DNA from: Juglans regia
Lineage: Eukaryota; Streptophyta; Magnoliopsida; Fagales; Juglandaceae
DNA length: 64,000 nt
Direction of reading: 5' to 3'
Assembly (NCBI RefSeq): GCF_001411555.2
Contig: NC_049904.1
Coordinates: forward strand, 26,363,370 to 26,427,369
Under the pieces are notes generated by a model. That model saw nothing but the letters and a program-made list of their open reading frames with translations. It made no database searches and had not been told where the DNA came from. The translations under genes and the position numbers were made by a program. Positions 36,420 to 48,520 of the stretch are shown here, piece after piece; within the stretch, counting starts at the first letter, position 1, and each line of letters opens with the position of its first letter.

Positions 36420-37031
36420 GCCTTTTAAGTACGCGAATTTTTCTCAGCGCTTGGGTGCCTTCTTTTTTTTTTTATCAACGCTTATAACTGTCTTCCATGG
36501 GGTTGACAATTAAATGCCTTGGGAAGGGGGACGAATTGGGTGGTTTGGCATGGGATCATACTGGTCATGTTTTTTTCACTTAATCTCCTAATTTTTTTGC
36601 ATTTACATCGTAACAACTTGTAACTAACACACACTAACTGAGTTCGATTGCCTTTCAGTTTTAGGTCCTGCATATTAATCTTGGAGGTTATATATATGTA
36701 TCTATCAACTTATATGTCATGCTGAGTTTGATAAGTTTCTACTACTTCATCATGATCATGTTAGGTTACAAGACTGTTAAACAAATTACATGATTTTGTT
36801 ATTTGTGGCATATCATAAATTATTATTAATATGTATTGATATTAAGTTTGAAATCCACATGCATGATCACTTCCTCGTGCTAAATCCTTTGTGAGGTGAT
36901 TTTTTCTCACCTCATAAATCTCTCTTTACACTTTCTTATTCCATATGTATATAGAACATCGTAATAACCTTTTCCATATCATCGTTCACCGAGACGAATA
37001 AAGAATTTGACGAGTCTTGACTTATTTTTAG

Positions 37032-40000
37032 ATGGACAAAAGCTGGATGAATTTGGGTGATAGACTTGTATCACCTGCATATGCTGAAGGGGTTAAAAAT
37101 TTCCTCACAATGGCACGAAACCATTGTGAGGGGAGTGATCGCATTCGGTGTCCCTGCCGTATATGTTCTAATAACCTCTTCTTGCCTATATTTGAGGTGG
37201 AGTCTCACTTGTTCATAAAAGGGATCAATCCAAATTACACACAGTGGATATTTCATGGGGAGGAGGACACACTCCCCATCATTGACGATGACACCGCTCC
37301 CGGGGTTGGAGTTGAAGACAACTACATTGATGACATCGACCGTATGTTAGATGACATCCGGGCAGGCACATTCGGAGATGCTCCTGAAGACAACACTACA
37401 ACGCCAACTCAGCCATCAATGCCACATCCCTCCCCAAGCTCAACTTTTGACCAACTACTAGAGGATGCTCGACGTCCTCTATTCGACGGCTGCACTAAAT
37501 TCTCAAAACTCTCATTCATTGTGAAGTTGTTACATATTAAAACGCTCGGTGGGTGGTCAATCAAGTCTTTCGATATGCTCATAAGCCTTCTGCGGTCTGC
37601 CTTTCCTGATGCTAAATTGCCTAGTTCATATGAGGAGGCAAGGTCATTGGAGCGAGGGTTGGATTTCAAGTACCACAAAATACACGCATGCCCCAACGAC
37701 TGCATTTTATTTTGGAAGGAATATGCTAATCTTAATGAGTGCCCTATATGTAAGGCTTCGCGTTGGATGCCAAATACACATGGGTCACGAGTGATCCCAC
37801 AAAAAGTGCTTCGGCATTTTCCTTTGAAGCCAAGATTGCAGCGTCTCTTTGTGACAGACAAGATAGCATGTGATATGAGATGGCATAAAGAGCAGCGGGT
37901 ACCCGATGAGGGTAGTATGAGACATCCTGCTGACTCTCAGTCCTGGCAGACATTTGATCAAGCCCATTGTTGGTTTGCTAGGGATGCTCGCAATGTTAGG
38001 CTCGGTCTAGCAAGCGACGGCTTCAATCCCTTCAACAACCTAGCAAAACCGTATAGCATTTGGCCAGTGATTCTTGTCCCGTATAACTTGCCGCCGTGGT
38101 TATGCATGAAAGACCAGTTCTTCATGACATCGCTCATTATCCCTGGCCCAAAATCACTAGGGAATGACATTGATGTGTATTTGCAACCGTTAATTGATGA
38201 GTTGCTTGAACTCTGGGAACATGGGGTACCTACATATGATGCTTCCACAAAGGAAATGTTCATGTTGCATGCTGCATTATTGTGGACAATTAATGACTTC
38301 CCTGCTTATGGAAATCTTTCTGGGTGGTCAACAAAAGGGAAATTGGCATGTCCTTCTTGCAATGCAAGCACAGATTCTAATTGGTTGAAGTATGGCAGAA
38401 AACAGTGTTATATGGGACATCGACGTCTATTACCGGCAGGTCACGTGTGGCGGACAAGAAAAGGGTTGTTCAACGGTAAAGAAGATCATCGCATGCCACC
38501 AAATTGGGTTGACGGACATGGTCTCTTAACTCAACTACAAATGCTTGGAGATGTCCAATTTGGAAAATCTTGTAGGAAGAGAAAACGCACTGCAGAACAG
38601 TTGAACTGGACAAAGAAAAGCATATTCTTCAAACTACCTTATTGGTCAATGTTGCGGCTTCGACATAATCTAGATGTTATGCATATTGAGAAGAACATTT
38701 CCGATAGCATATTGGGCACTTTAATGGACATGCCTGGCAAAACAAAAAATAATATAAACTCTCGGCGTGATCTGGAGAACTTGGGCTTCAGAAAAGAATT
38801 GCATCTTAAGTCTGAAGGTGGACGTGTTACAATGCCACGTGCATTGTACACATTACATGGAGATGAAAGGCATAAATTATGTGAGTGGCTTGCTGGGGTT
38901 AAATTTCCAGATGGGTTTGCCTCCAATGTCACGCATTGTGTATCTGTACGTGATTGCAAAATCACTGGCCTCAAAAGCCATGACCATCATGTTTTCTTGC
39001 AACGACTGCTTCCTATTGCTGGTGGGGGGTTCTTAAGGAGTGATATTGCATTGGCGTTGACTGAACTTAGCAGTTTCTTCAAAGAGTTGTGCGCCCGAAC
39101 TCTAGATGTGAATCGCTTATCCCAGCTTCAACTTGATATCGTCACCATTCTATGCAAATTAGAGATGATATTTCCTCCTTCTTTTTTCGATATTATGGTC
39201 CACCTAGCTGTCCATTTACCGGGTGAGGCCATACTCGGAGGTCCAGTTCAATATCGGTGGATGTATCCGTTCGAAAGGTATCTCGGGAAATTCAAGCGGT
39301 ATGTTAAGAATAAAGCTCGTCCAGAAGGTTCAATAGCGGAAGCCTACATTCACATCGAGTGTTTGACATTTTGCTCCATGTATCTCCAAGATGTTGAGAC
39401 GAAGTTTAATCGAGCGGACCGCAACATTGATGGTGGAGAAGATGGTACGATAGATGGTTTCAAAGTTTTCAACCAAAGACTTCGTCCATTGGGTATAGCT
39501 CGTAATGTGCAATTACAAGATAAACTCCGCACCTCGGCCATATGGTATGTGCTGAACAACTGTATCGAGATTGGACCTTATCTCGAGTAAGCAATCATGA
39601 CTTCCTTTGTGCTTTTCCGCAATGACCTACTACTATCTTGTAGACTTTACGTAATTTGGGTTAATATTGATTGGCCGATTGTGTTCTCCAAATGCAGGGA
39701 GCACTATGACAAATGTAGGGAGTCAAACCCAAATTCTGTTGATCGCACGCATCAAAATGAGTTTCCAAGTTGGTTCAAGCAACGTGTAAGTTAGCAATGG
39801 CGTATATTCTATCTACTTAACATTAACCCGACCTTGCTTTTGAGTATGTATTTCAAAGTATAAGTTCAAAACTTAGCCCGATCGATATGTGTAGGTTCAA
39901 GACCAACGTACGGGAAACCCACCACGAGTGTCTGCTGATTTGTATGCGTTAGCTTGTGGTCCAGACCCTTGGGTTGCATCATATGCTGCCTGCATTATAA

Positions 40001-40692
40001 ATGGTAAACGGTTCCATACGAAGCAGCTTGAACTTCGCCGACGATCACAAAATTCAGGGGTGTTGGTAACTGGTGACGAAGATACTAATAACTTAGACTT
40101 TTATGGTGTTATTAATGATGTTGTGGAGTTACACTACATGGGAGGTCGTCGAGTGTACTTGTTCAGTTGTGATTGGTTTGATGTTGGTGATAAGAAGCGT
40201 GGGGTACGAGTAGACGATCATATAACTAGTGTCAACATGGACAGAACTTGGTACAAGAACGAACCATTTGTGTTGGCATGCCAGGCTTCCCAGTGTTTTT
40301 ACATTAGAGATATAAGGTCGAAGGGAAACTGGTATGTTGTGCAGAAGTATAATAATAGGAATGTGTATGACATTCCAGCAGTGCCAAGGGTTCCAGACGA
40401 TATTGATGATGAATCAAGTGAGGATGATGTATATCAAGAAAATGAGCCATCATTTGATTATCCACTTTTACATTGTGATGCATATCCAGTATCAACTCCA
40501 CTTAGTAGGACTGATATAGAACCTATCCACATTGATGCACGAGGCCATATGGCGGTTGGTGGTGAATGCATCAATTCAACAGACTTTATTGATGATGGAA
40601 TGGTTCCATCTTGTTCCGGAGATGGTTATGGTGATTGGGAATATTCGGATGAAGAGGACCTATCCACCGATGAAGAATCGGAGTCAGAATAG
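37032..40692 (+). CDS. CACTA transposase, tnp2 family with DUF4218 and DUF4216
   Basis: The predicted CDS has three exons: 37032-39586, 39698-39785 and 39895-40692, giving 1146 aa. Both introns are GT-AG (GTAAGC, GTAAGT donors) and joining keeps frame (...YLEEHYDKCRESNPN...WFKQRVQDQRTG...). Domains in order: transposase-associated N-terminus (residues 1-78, MDKSWMNLGDRLVSPAY... with CPCRICSN); tnp2 catalytic region (about 200-450, including HACPNDCILFWKEY, CPICKASRW, LGLASDGFNPF, MTSLIIPGPKSLGNDIDVYL and CPSCNAST); DUF4218 (about 650-785, MVHLAVHLPGEAILGGPVQY, WMYPFERYLGKFKRYVKNKA); and DUF4216 (about 945-1030, LDFYGVINDVVELHY). The C-terminus is acidic (DEEDLSTDEESESE). It acts in the nucleus on the CACTA ends. 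The ATG follows a splice acceptor directly. No stops or frameshifts, unlike every other transposon gene in the window. Confidence 0.93.
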
Positions 40693-41554
40693 GCATCTGC
40701 CAACCATTGGAAACCAGGTGAACACCGCATCATCAAAAAGAGTCGACCTTCATGGTTGATTGGTGAATTATTAAGTAAAAAAATAAATTAGAAAAGTTCA
40801 AAATATCTAATTGTAACAAGGAATAGTATTTTCCTTGTCAATTGATTATTGAAATGTTCTGCACCTCAGTTGTGAGATATAGTTTCTCATGGTTGATTGG
40901 TGACCTTTTCAAGTTATAATGCACTTGCCGATTGTGATATGTGTATAGTTTGGGTTTTACTGATAAAAAAAGCCTAATATCTAATTGGATATTAGAATGA
41001 ACTCTCTGAAGTTCTATTGCAAATACAATTGGATGCATCTCATCTGTCTGTCTATTACTGAAGAGGTAAAGAATGTTCTGCTGTTGTTTATGACCTTTCA
41101 CTGGACAGAGTTCGTACCATTTTCTGTTTTTAATTACTGCATTTGTTAAAGCGTTGTGTATCAAATATAATATTATTTACATTGAATTTTCTGATTATAA
41201 AGAATTAAAGGTGCAATGAGAGTACCCAAGTTAAGCAGTATTGCATTTTTTAATGTTCTAATATATATAAATGGTTTTTTTATACGTTAGTAAATGTTTA
41301 TTATTCCATTATCAGCATTTGCCTTGAATCCTTCTCATGTGATAGTGATCCTTCGACAGTATTATATACATATTGCATTTCTGTACCTATCTTCTCTTGA
41401 GTTAGTATTCATATATATGGTTGTCGTGGTTATGTTTCCTCTAAATAATTTCATGTAATTAACGTTTGCTATTGTTTAATCTCAGGTGGACGTAAATAGG
41501 AGACATTTGGTTTGAGTGTTCAAGGGAAAATCCATATTAATCTCATCTCAACCC

Positions 41555-43514
41555 ATGGAGTTAACGAGGAGCATAAACGGTCCTTGTAGATCCTTGCCTA
41601 GTGTACGAGGAGCCCGTCCCCGGAAATATGTGCCGTATAGATGTAGTGCACGTAGGCCACGTGGAGTCCGCATTGGAGATGCTAGTTCAGATGATGAAAC
41701 GCAACCTCCAAGCCATCCATTGGAGACTCCTTGTGCGAACCCATGCCTAGAGACCGAGGCAAACAGAGAACCCTCCCCGAGGGGAGAACCGGATTCTGTT
41801 CAACATATTCAGATCGGTCTAGTTGACAATGATGCACAAGGTGATTTAAGGATACTATATCATTGTCATCTACACTTGCTTTAAACAAATGAGACCCCTA
41901 ACTCACCCTTATTGTTTTCATGTTATACAGGTGAGGATGTCTCGTCTGTGCCTGGAGATCAGCAGGCACAGACAAGACGTGGTCGCGGGCCAGCGAAGTG
42001 TACTGAATTTGAGAAACTACGTAAGCATGGGAAAGTGCTGTTGAAGATAAATTGTGGAGAAACAGCACCATGTTGCGAGAATGCGAACATGTTTACAACA
42101 CGTTTAAGCTGGATCATTAAACATCACTGCAACATGAGTTACCCAAGATGGAGTGATGTACCCCAAGAGCATAAAGATGAATTGATCGATCGTGTTCGGG
42201 TAAGACTTTTATACACTTTGATGTTGATCATTAAAGATTTATACCATATCTAATTAACGCCATATCACCCTAAATTTTAATGGGCTATGTAGGGTGATTT
42301 TGAATTGGATTGGGACTTAGAGAACCATCAATTGTCTGTGACTAAACAGCTTCGTAAGCGCTTTAATGCCTTCCACCACCAACTGCATCAGATATATATG
42401 TCATATGGCAGCCATGACGAGGCATTGGCGACTGGGACTAGTTTGGTCACCCCCCTAGTATGGTTTAAGCTATGTGAACGATGGGGTAGTGAGGCCTTCC
42501 AGGTATGCATTCTGCATGTTCAATCCAAACCCTCGCGTTGGATGAGATATTTATTACTCTATTTACATTTGATTAAAATGATGGTTTTTCATGACAGAAA
42601 ATAGCAAGTCAAAATCGGGACAATAGAAGGATGCTGAAAATTAACCATACAACTGGTCGGAAATCCTTTGTGAGGATGCTAGAACAAAAGGTATAAAATT
42701 TGAAAGCTCATATCATGCCAATCATGGCAACCACACACTAACATAATGTTTAATATAGGACGTAGATTTTCGCGAAATATATATATATATATATCCCCAT
42801 GCTTTCTCTGATATATGATTGCATTTGCATTTTGTTTAGCATTTGTTTGGTTAGTCATGTTATTAGTGATTAAGCTATACATGCCATATGTAATATAGTA
42901 TTGATTGAATATGTTACATGCACACTTACCACACACATGTAGCGTGCTGAAAATGCAAATTTGGTGGACTTCTACAAGGAAACCCACTGGTCCAAGAAGA
43001 AAGAAAAATTTGTTACACCTGCCACCGAAGACATTTATGTGAGTATATTCTACCTTGATATTTTGTATGTTAAATGCAATGATGGTTCAATTTATTTGAC
43101 TACTATCTTAAAAATGCATTATTAGGACATAAAAGTCCATAATCGGTTCATTATGTCCAATTGCAGAAGGATATGGTAGGAAAGCTGGATAATCTAGAAC
43201 CAGCTAAACGAACTGACGAAGCAGCTGCGGGTGTCTTTAGAGAGGTGCTTGGGCATCGACCGGGATATGCAAGAGGCTTGGGAGAGATGGTGATCCCCGA
43301 GTCTACAAGACAGCGGTCATTAGCACGAGAGAAAGAGTATATTGCTTTGATTGAAAAACATAAAAAAGAGGCTGAAGCATCCAAGAGTGAGATGGAGTCA
43401 ATGAAGGCAAACATGGAGGTTATGATGGAGAAACAAAATGAAACCGATCGTATGTTGAGGGCCATCTTAGCTGCGAACCCGTCCCTCAGTGAGTCTCTTC
43501 GGGAGACTCATTGA
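41555..43514 (+). CDS. CACTA TNPA-like protein, Transposase_24 family
   Basis: The predicted exons are 41555-41840, 41931-42199, 42293-42502, 42598-42690, 42943-43038 and 43167-43514, giving 433 aa. All introns begin GT and end AG and every junction keeps frame. The product starts MELTRSINGPCRSLPSVRGA, with a basic, disordered N-terminus. The Transposase_24 core is SYPRWSDVPQEHKDELIDRV, VTPLVWFKLCERWGSEAFQ, RRMLKINHTTGRKSF and HWSKKKEKFVTPATEDIY. A charged helical C-terminus (LAREKEYIALIEKHKKEAEA) is likely a coiled coil. By analogy with En/Spm TNPA it should bind subterminal repeats and help the transposase. The acceptor at 41485 upstream of the ATG suggests a further leader exon, perhaps shared with the transposase transcript by alternative splicing. 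Confidence 0.88.
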
Positions 43515-43632
43515 GGAGATATTTTGTGGGAAAATATGGGAAGGTTTTTTGTGGTATTTTGTGGTGCATTTTTGGACATTGATGGTGGATTGACAAGCAT
43601 TATATATATAGAATATCTATCCAATGGGAGGT

Positions 43633-43663
<31 letters not shown>

Positions 43664-44661
43664 TGGGAGCAAGCTGGGTTGGGAAAGCACATGTTTTGGC
43701 ACATTAGATAGGTATGATAATATCAAGTGCAAATTATCAGATGATGTTAGGCCTCATTGAACATGAGTCAAACATGTAAGTAAATAACTTGCCACCGCCT
43801 TCACTATACATATCGATTGGGTGTATACGAATGCTGAACAACATTTGGTTGCTTGTTGTACAGGATAATTCATACCATATTGTATGTACATGGATGTGAA
43901 TGGGAGGGGTCGGCCTACGCCAGAGCCTAAGACGTGTCCTAGAATTTTGTAATCCTCTTCAACTTATATGTTATGTACTGATGGTAAGTGGATAAGTATT
44001 TTGTCTGATGCTTGACTGGACAAAAGCATCTTGCCCAAATTCACGGAAGGGCTACAAGCAGGTGATGTCTTCATTCCCCTATGCGATTTACTTCTACTAT
44101 GGTTTCTACTTTTTGAATGCGTTTCTTTCTAAACATTATGTACATTGACCATAGTTTGGTTTTGCAAACTGGATTATGCAATTATGGAAAATGAATCATT
44201 TTGATGTTCGGTTAGTGTCTTAACTTGATAGACCTTGAGGGGCTGAGTTCATAAAAGTTTAAACTTTTATGATTATTGATTCTTTAACATTTGATTAGCA
44301 GTTTGTCTTCCCTATGAAACATCTATTTTGAGTCCTAGGAAACTCAAAACATTTGTTTCAGTTTTTGGGCTCCATGTGCAGATTTTGGCTGCACATTTAA
44401 AGGCAAGGTGGTGCCAATTTGTGTTAGCTTGATAACAAGTGTAATATTTGTGTTTTTAAGTTTAAGTTCGTAGAATTATGAGACATCCTTTGGACACCTG
44501 TACCTTTTCTATTTTAACCTTCTCTGGGATGAGTATTGATATGTCCATTTGATTGCAAACTTTGTGTACAAAATTATGTTATAGTTTTCAAGAGTTGGGA
44601 ACTTTATGATGGATGTATAAGTGTGGTGGGTGTCGAACTTAACTTTCTTTATGTTTAATAG

Positions 44662-44736
44662 GATGTTCGTAGAAGTGATGGAGAAATGGCTTCAAAAGCA
44701 TGAAGTAACTTCAGATCATACGAGGCTTCTGGACAG
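44662..44736 (+). other. Exon-like 75-bp stretch, possible captured host exon
   Basis: The stretch lies between an AATAG acceptor-like site and a GTAAAA donor-like site. It encodes MFVEVMEKWLQKHEVTSDHT then RLLD in one open frame. CACTA elements are known to capture host gene pieces, but the source gene was not recognised, so this is only a candidate. Confidence 0.3.
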
Positions 44737-45492
44737 GTAAAAAAACACTAAGTGTAGTCTGGTTTCTTGTACAATTTAGTTATGTTGAGTTGTTTTAGAG
44801 TAGAGCTTGATAGTTTTTATTACTCTCAGCAGCTTGATAGTTGATCCACCTTCATTGTTAGAAGAAAAGAAATTGTGGAATGAAACATTAGAGGCCAGTT
44901 AATTAATGGAATTAAATGGATGAGATGTCTTTCTTTAATCGTCTGATCGTACTGACAGAAAAGTAGCTTGTAGATCTGGATTCTAGTTAATTATCATAGA
45001 TTGGAGGTACAAGTTCTAAGCAATTTAGTATCAAATCATAACTTGCCATTCACATTCATTGATTAATGCAATGGCTCTTAATCGATCCCATTGAGGTAGC
45101 TAGAGTCTCTCCCAAATAACAAGTGTCTGTAATTCTAAAAGAAACTGCCACATGCAGACACATTGATGATCATGAAACTGCAACAACAAGATCAGCATGC
45201 ATATTCAATATCTAAACTCAAATTTGTTTTGAGTTCTAGCTTTTTTTGCAGTCAGTAGTACTAGTGCCGTTGAAACATGATAAAGAGCAGGATTAATTAG
45301 CTGGTACTTATAATTTCACTCAAATCTAGGCCTGCATGCATCTAGGGCTTCGCATAAATTTACTTACTGATGATTGAGGGCCGGGGGCGACTAATGACTA
45401 TATAAAAGCCAACATTATCTTGGGCTTGATGCTCAATATTATTGATCACTCATCCCTAGCTAGCTAGCCTCTTAATTAGCTTCAGCAAACCA

Positions 45493-45524
<32 letters not shown>

Positions 45525-45938
45525 CAACAAATTACAAACATGCATATGTTTTGAGCTACTGATCATAAATATGGAAAACGCTATAAATATGTTTTGATAA
45601 TTCTATGATTGGGAAGGTGGAAAGTTAGGCGAAGGAAAACTTCGAAAATAGAAAGAAATTATTTTTCGAAATGAATCAGAACAAGTGCAAGAATTTCCAG
45701 AACAGCAGTGAGAGATTAGGTTCACAAAGATTCAAAACAAAGAAAGAAACTGAAAAAAAAAACAAAAAAACATGCAGCTTGTGATCAGTAGAGAACGAAT
45801 GTCGTGTTTAGCTGAAATATCTATATATCTAGCTGCTAGAGCTAATACTTTGAAGTTCCAAAGTCAACATGAGCTAGCCATATATACATTTGATACCAGT
45901 TTATTTTTTATGCATGTGGTATATGCAAATATAATGTA

Positions 45939-46089
45939 CCACATGATCTAATACAGATCATGTGGATCTTGAATACATATATATACTTCCATTTTAATAC
46001 CTTTGTTAATTAGATTAACAATAAAATCCACTATTAGGTAGCTAGCTAGGTAGAAAAGAAATCATGGTTCATGTACATGATTTCTTTTC
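45939..46089 (+). other. Two short perfect hairpins downstream of a TATA-like site
   Basis: Hairpin 1: CCACATGATCT / AGATCATGTGG with a 5-base loop (45939-45965). Hairpin 2: GAAAAGAAATCATG / CATGATTTCTTTTC with a 9-base loop (46053-46089). Both lie 530-690 bases after TATATAAAAG at 45399. They are too short to be a standard miRNA precursor alone. Confidence 0.4.
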
Positions 46090-46779
46090 CTCTTTTGGTT
46101 TTCAATTGTATTAATAGGTTTTACATAATTTCTACCAAGAAATCGTGAGTTTTATGTATTTATATAGAACTATATGAAGTAGAAGGCAGTGTACTCCACT
46201 GCAGATTTCCTATTAATTGCCCCATTATTTGTTCATGTACACCATTTGTTTTTATATTAATAGCAGATTTTCATTTTATGGATATTTCTTTTGTGCAGCG
46301 AATGTAGAAGGCAGTGTAAAAATTTGCGGCGATAACCCTATTCTTTGCATTTTCATCGATCTTTGCCCCTCAATATACAAGTCATCGCAAATCATCAACG
46401 ATCGATATCTCAAAGTTGCGGATGAACACCACCCAAGCAAGCATATTTTTTATATTTGTTTATACTTGTATCACTTGGATTGTGGATGTTTGATCTGTAC
46501 TTTAAAGTTGTAAGAGACATGCATTAGCTGCTCCCATTTGTAAGACTTTATTGCCTTCCATTAATGCACCATATGCCAGTTTATAGTAACCTTAAAGGGT
46601 ATGATGTATTGCTGATGTATTGGATGAGAATTTGAATTTATATTAATGTACAACATTTTATGCATACAAGACTTGGATTAAAGTACTATTTGGTAATGTT
46701 GTGAATCAGTTGGAGCAGGGAATTAGGTACCCACTACAAATTTTGCATTCTGTACGTATACTGCATAATTTAGGATCAA

Positions 46780-47450
46780 AAAACTATTTTCGGCGATTTC
46801 AAATTCGCCGCTATTGACATTTTCAAATGTTTTTGCGGCGAAAAAACAAGGACGCCAAAGCAATCAGACCAGCGTGTCCCTTTTTGCGGCGATTAAAACT
46901 TCGTTGCCGAAAACATAATATTCATTTTGCGGCGAACATAATTGGACGCCAAAAACAAAGTCATATAACGAGGTTTTTGCGGCGCCTTAAAGTCGCCGCA
47001 AATAAGCATGGGGCCGCACTTTGCGGCGAAACAAGTCGCCGCAAATAATCTTGGGCCGCAACTTGCGGCGAAACAAGTCGCCGCAAATAAGCTTGGGGCC
47101 GCGACTTGCGGCGTGAAGAATATCGCTGCCATAAATTATGCACTATTTACGGCGATTGTTTGGATATTTGCAACAATCTAAACTGCTGCAAATACTTTTT
47201 CGCAGCGATAGAAGAGCGAAATATCATCATTATTTGCGGCGAATTTAAATTTATTTGCGGGGGAAACAATCGCTGCAAATAAAAATTTGTCGCGACGAAT
47301 TTTTCATTTCGCTGGCGAATTTTTTAAAAGGCGCAACAACTGCGACGGACAGCCGACGCAGTACAATCGCTGCAAATACTTATTTGCAGCGATTTTGTGC
47401 ATTATTAGCAACGAGTTTAGGCGCTGGGAAAGGCGCTGTTTCTTGTAGTG
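46780..47450 (+). repeat. Right subterminal repeats and terminal inverted repeat of CACTA
   Basis: GCGGCGA/TCGCCGC words occur about every 40 bases from 46830 to 47240, ending in TTTCTTGTAGTG (47439-47450). The word family matches that of the left end. These are the probable binding sites of the TNPA-like protein. Confidence 0.8.
46990..47115 (+). repeat. 42-43-bp tandem repeat in right subterminal region (3 units)
   Basis: AGTCGCCGCAAATAA recurs at 46991, 47034 and 47076, each unit also carrying GGGGCCGC and CTTGCGGCGAAAC. Each unit has TCGCCGCAA and TTGCGGCGA in opposite orientation, so it is a dyad and could pair two protein subunits. Confidence 0.85.
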
Positions 47451-47950
47451 TGTGTTGCCCCTTCTGTAGTGCGACATATGAAGATGATGATCTGTTCCAC
47501 AACGCTACTTTCACTTTAATTATTAGTTGCAGATCTAAGAGGAGTGTTCTTCAAGCTGTACGTAGTACTTGGCCTTTGATTGAGATCTGAATTGACAGCC
47601 ATGGGGGAAAAGGTTTGTAAAATACTGTACCAAGCAGATCTCTATCGCTTAATTAATACCCATTTTATAATTATATGATCCAGGATCATCTTTTTGTGTC
47701 ACAACTTTATTTGATCATTTGATTATTCTTTTCATTTGCTTTCCAGATATATATAAGTAGTTGTTTTTCGCTTTTAATTACTTTTGTTTTTGGCATAATG
47801 GGATTTTAGAGTTTCGAACACACTTGACAGGTTACTACAATAATGGTGATGAAGGTGGACCTGCAGAGCGACTACAAGAGGGAATGAATGTTATTTACCG
47901 TTCGAATTCCTGGGGAAGTGAGGCTAGATGGAGGGGAGCTGCAAGATGAC
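47451..47950 (+). pseudogene. HMA-domain gene, decayed copy 1
   Basis: This is homologous to the intact gene at 51864-52962. Exon 1 (47601-47612, MGEK with GTTTGT donor) is identical in product to the intact gene. Exon 2 starts at 47831 after TTGACAG and reads VTTIMVMKVDLQSDYKRE, then stop. The metal-binding CYHC of the intact gene is lost through a short deletion and substitution, and exon 3 is absent. The upstream sequence from about 47460 matches that of copy 2. The CACTA element ends immediately upstream, in what should be this gene's promoter. Confidence 0.75.
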
Positions 47951-48520
47951 GCCAGAAATTGAGAGCTGCTACCGCACAGAGTGGAGGCTAGAGTCGAAAG
48001 AAGGGAGAGGGAGAGGGATTCCATCTGTATGGGTTTTTGGGGTCATCTGCAATATGGGCTTGGGGGGGTCATGAACTAGTTCCAAATCAATTTTCAGTTT
48101 TTTTTAATCTTAAATAAATTACGTGGCACACGCCACATCAGTCGGGACAAATTTTCTGGACAAATCTTTGGTGACTGTAGAAGAACTCATGTTAGATTGG
48201 CTTGCCAGAGATGAGATAAGTACTTAATAAGTAATCAAAGAGCTAAGCCGCCACCATCCTGGCCCTTGTGTAACAAATTAGAATGACATTCAACGTGGGA
48301 AACTTTCTTACGTGTTTACAACCCGTTGGCATGAAACTTCTCGATCAAAGCGCACTATGAAATCTTTTTTATTTATTTATTATTTTTATTTTCTTCCCAG
48401 GGTGTACGAAATGATGCAGCTAACCCCATCCATGCATCTTCTTTATAAGATGCCTTTTGGCCTAATGTTTCTAATATAATGCCCTCGTCGATCGACCTCT
48501 CATTGTCTGATAGCCAGACC
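47951..48520. other. Intergenic DNA, promoter region of decayed HMA copy 2
   Basis: No gene was seen. CTTTATAAGATGCC near 48440 is a possible TATA region. ACGTGGGAAAC at about 48293 also occurs upstream of the intact gene (near 51703), supporting a shared promoter origin. Confidence 0.4.

Larger units (their letters stand above)
30947..37031 (+). other. 6.1-kb AT-rich leader intron of the CACTA transposase gene
   Basis: There is no supported coding sequence. It is AT-rich with (TA)n tracts at about 31976, 32694, 33478, 33801 and 35018, a 32-bp inverted repeat (32939-33160), a 40-bp palindrome (33792-33831) and a 17-bp inverted repeat (36303-36419). Short duplications occur, for example ATACTGAAGCCATAGGGAA near 32733 and 32915. 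A minus-strand open frame at 34703-34455 was not recognised. The interval is called an intron from its GTAAGT and TTTTTAG borders. Confidence 0.5.
43515..46780 (+). other. Non-coding 3' region of CACTA
   Basis: There is no supported gene. AT-rich, with (TA)n at 43636 and 45495. It holds an exon-like stretch (44662-44736), a strong TATA-like motif TATATAAAAG (45399-45408) and two short perfect hairpins (45939-45965 and 46053-46089). An open frame at 46217-46513 was not recognised and is hydrophobic and Cys-rich without a family match. Confidence 0.5.
30387..47450 (+). mobile_element. CACTA (En/Spm) transposon, apparently complete, 17.1 kb
   Basis: The left end is CACTACAAGAAAATCGC and the right end is the inverse of CACTACAAGAAACAGCGCC, giving a 12-base perfect terminal inverted repeat starting CACTA. 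Both ends are followed by arrays of GCGGCGA/TCGCCGC words. Two spliced genes in the plus direction encode a tnp2-type transposase (37032-40692) and a Transposase_24 (TNPA-like) protein (41555-43514), each uninterrupted with GT-AG introns. The expected 3-base target duplication is not seen: CAT (30384-30386) versus TGT (47451-47453). Whether the two ends were generated by one insertion is therefore not fully proven, though the shared subterminal repeats support it. Confidence 0.88.

Noticed and set aside
37409..37861. 150-codon minus-strand frame inside the transposase gene
   Set aside because: Shadow of the well-supported plus-strand tnp2 coding sequence.
46217..46513. 98-codon open frame near the CACTA right end
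   Set aside because: No homology recognised, composition like random AT-rich DNA, and no splice or promoter support.
46990..47115. Regularly spaced direct repeats that could suggest CRISPR
   Set aside because: Plant transposon subterminal repeats; units are contiguous with no unique spacers and no cas genes.
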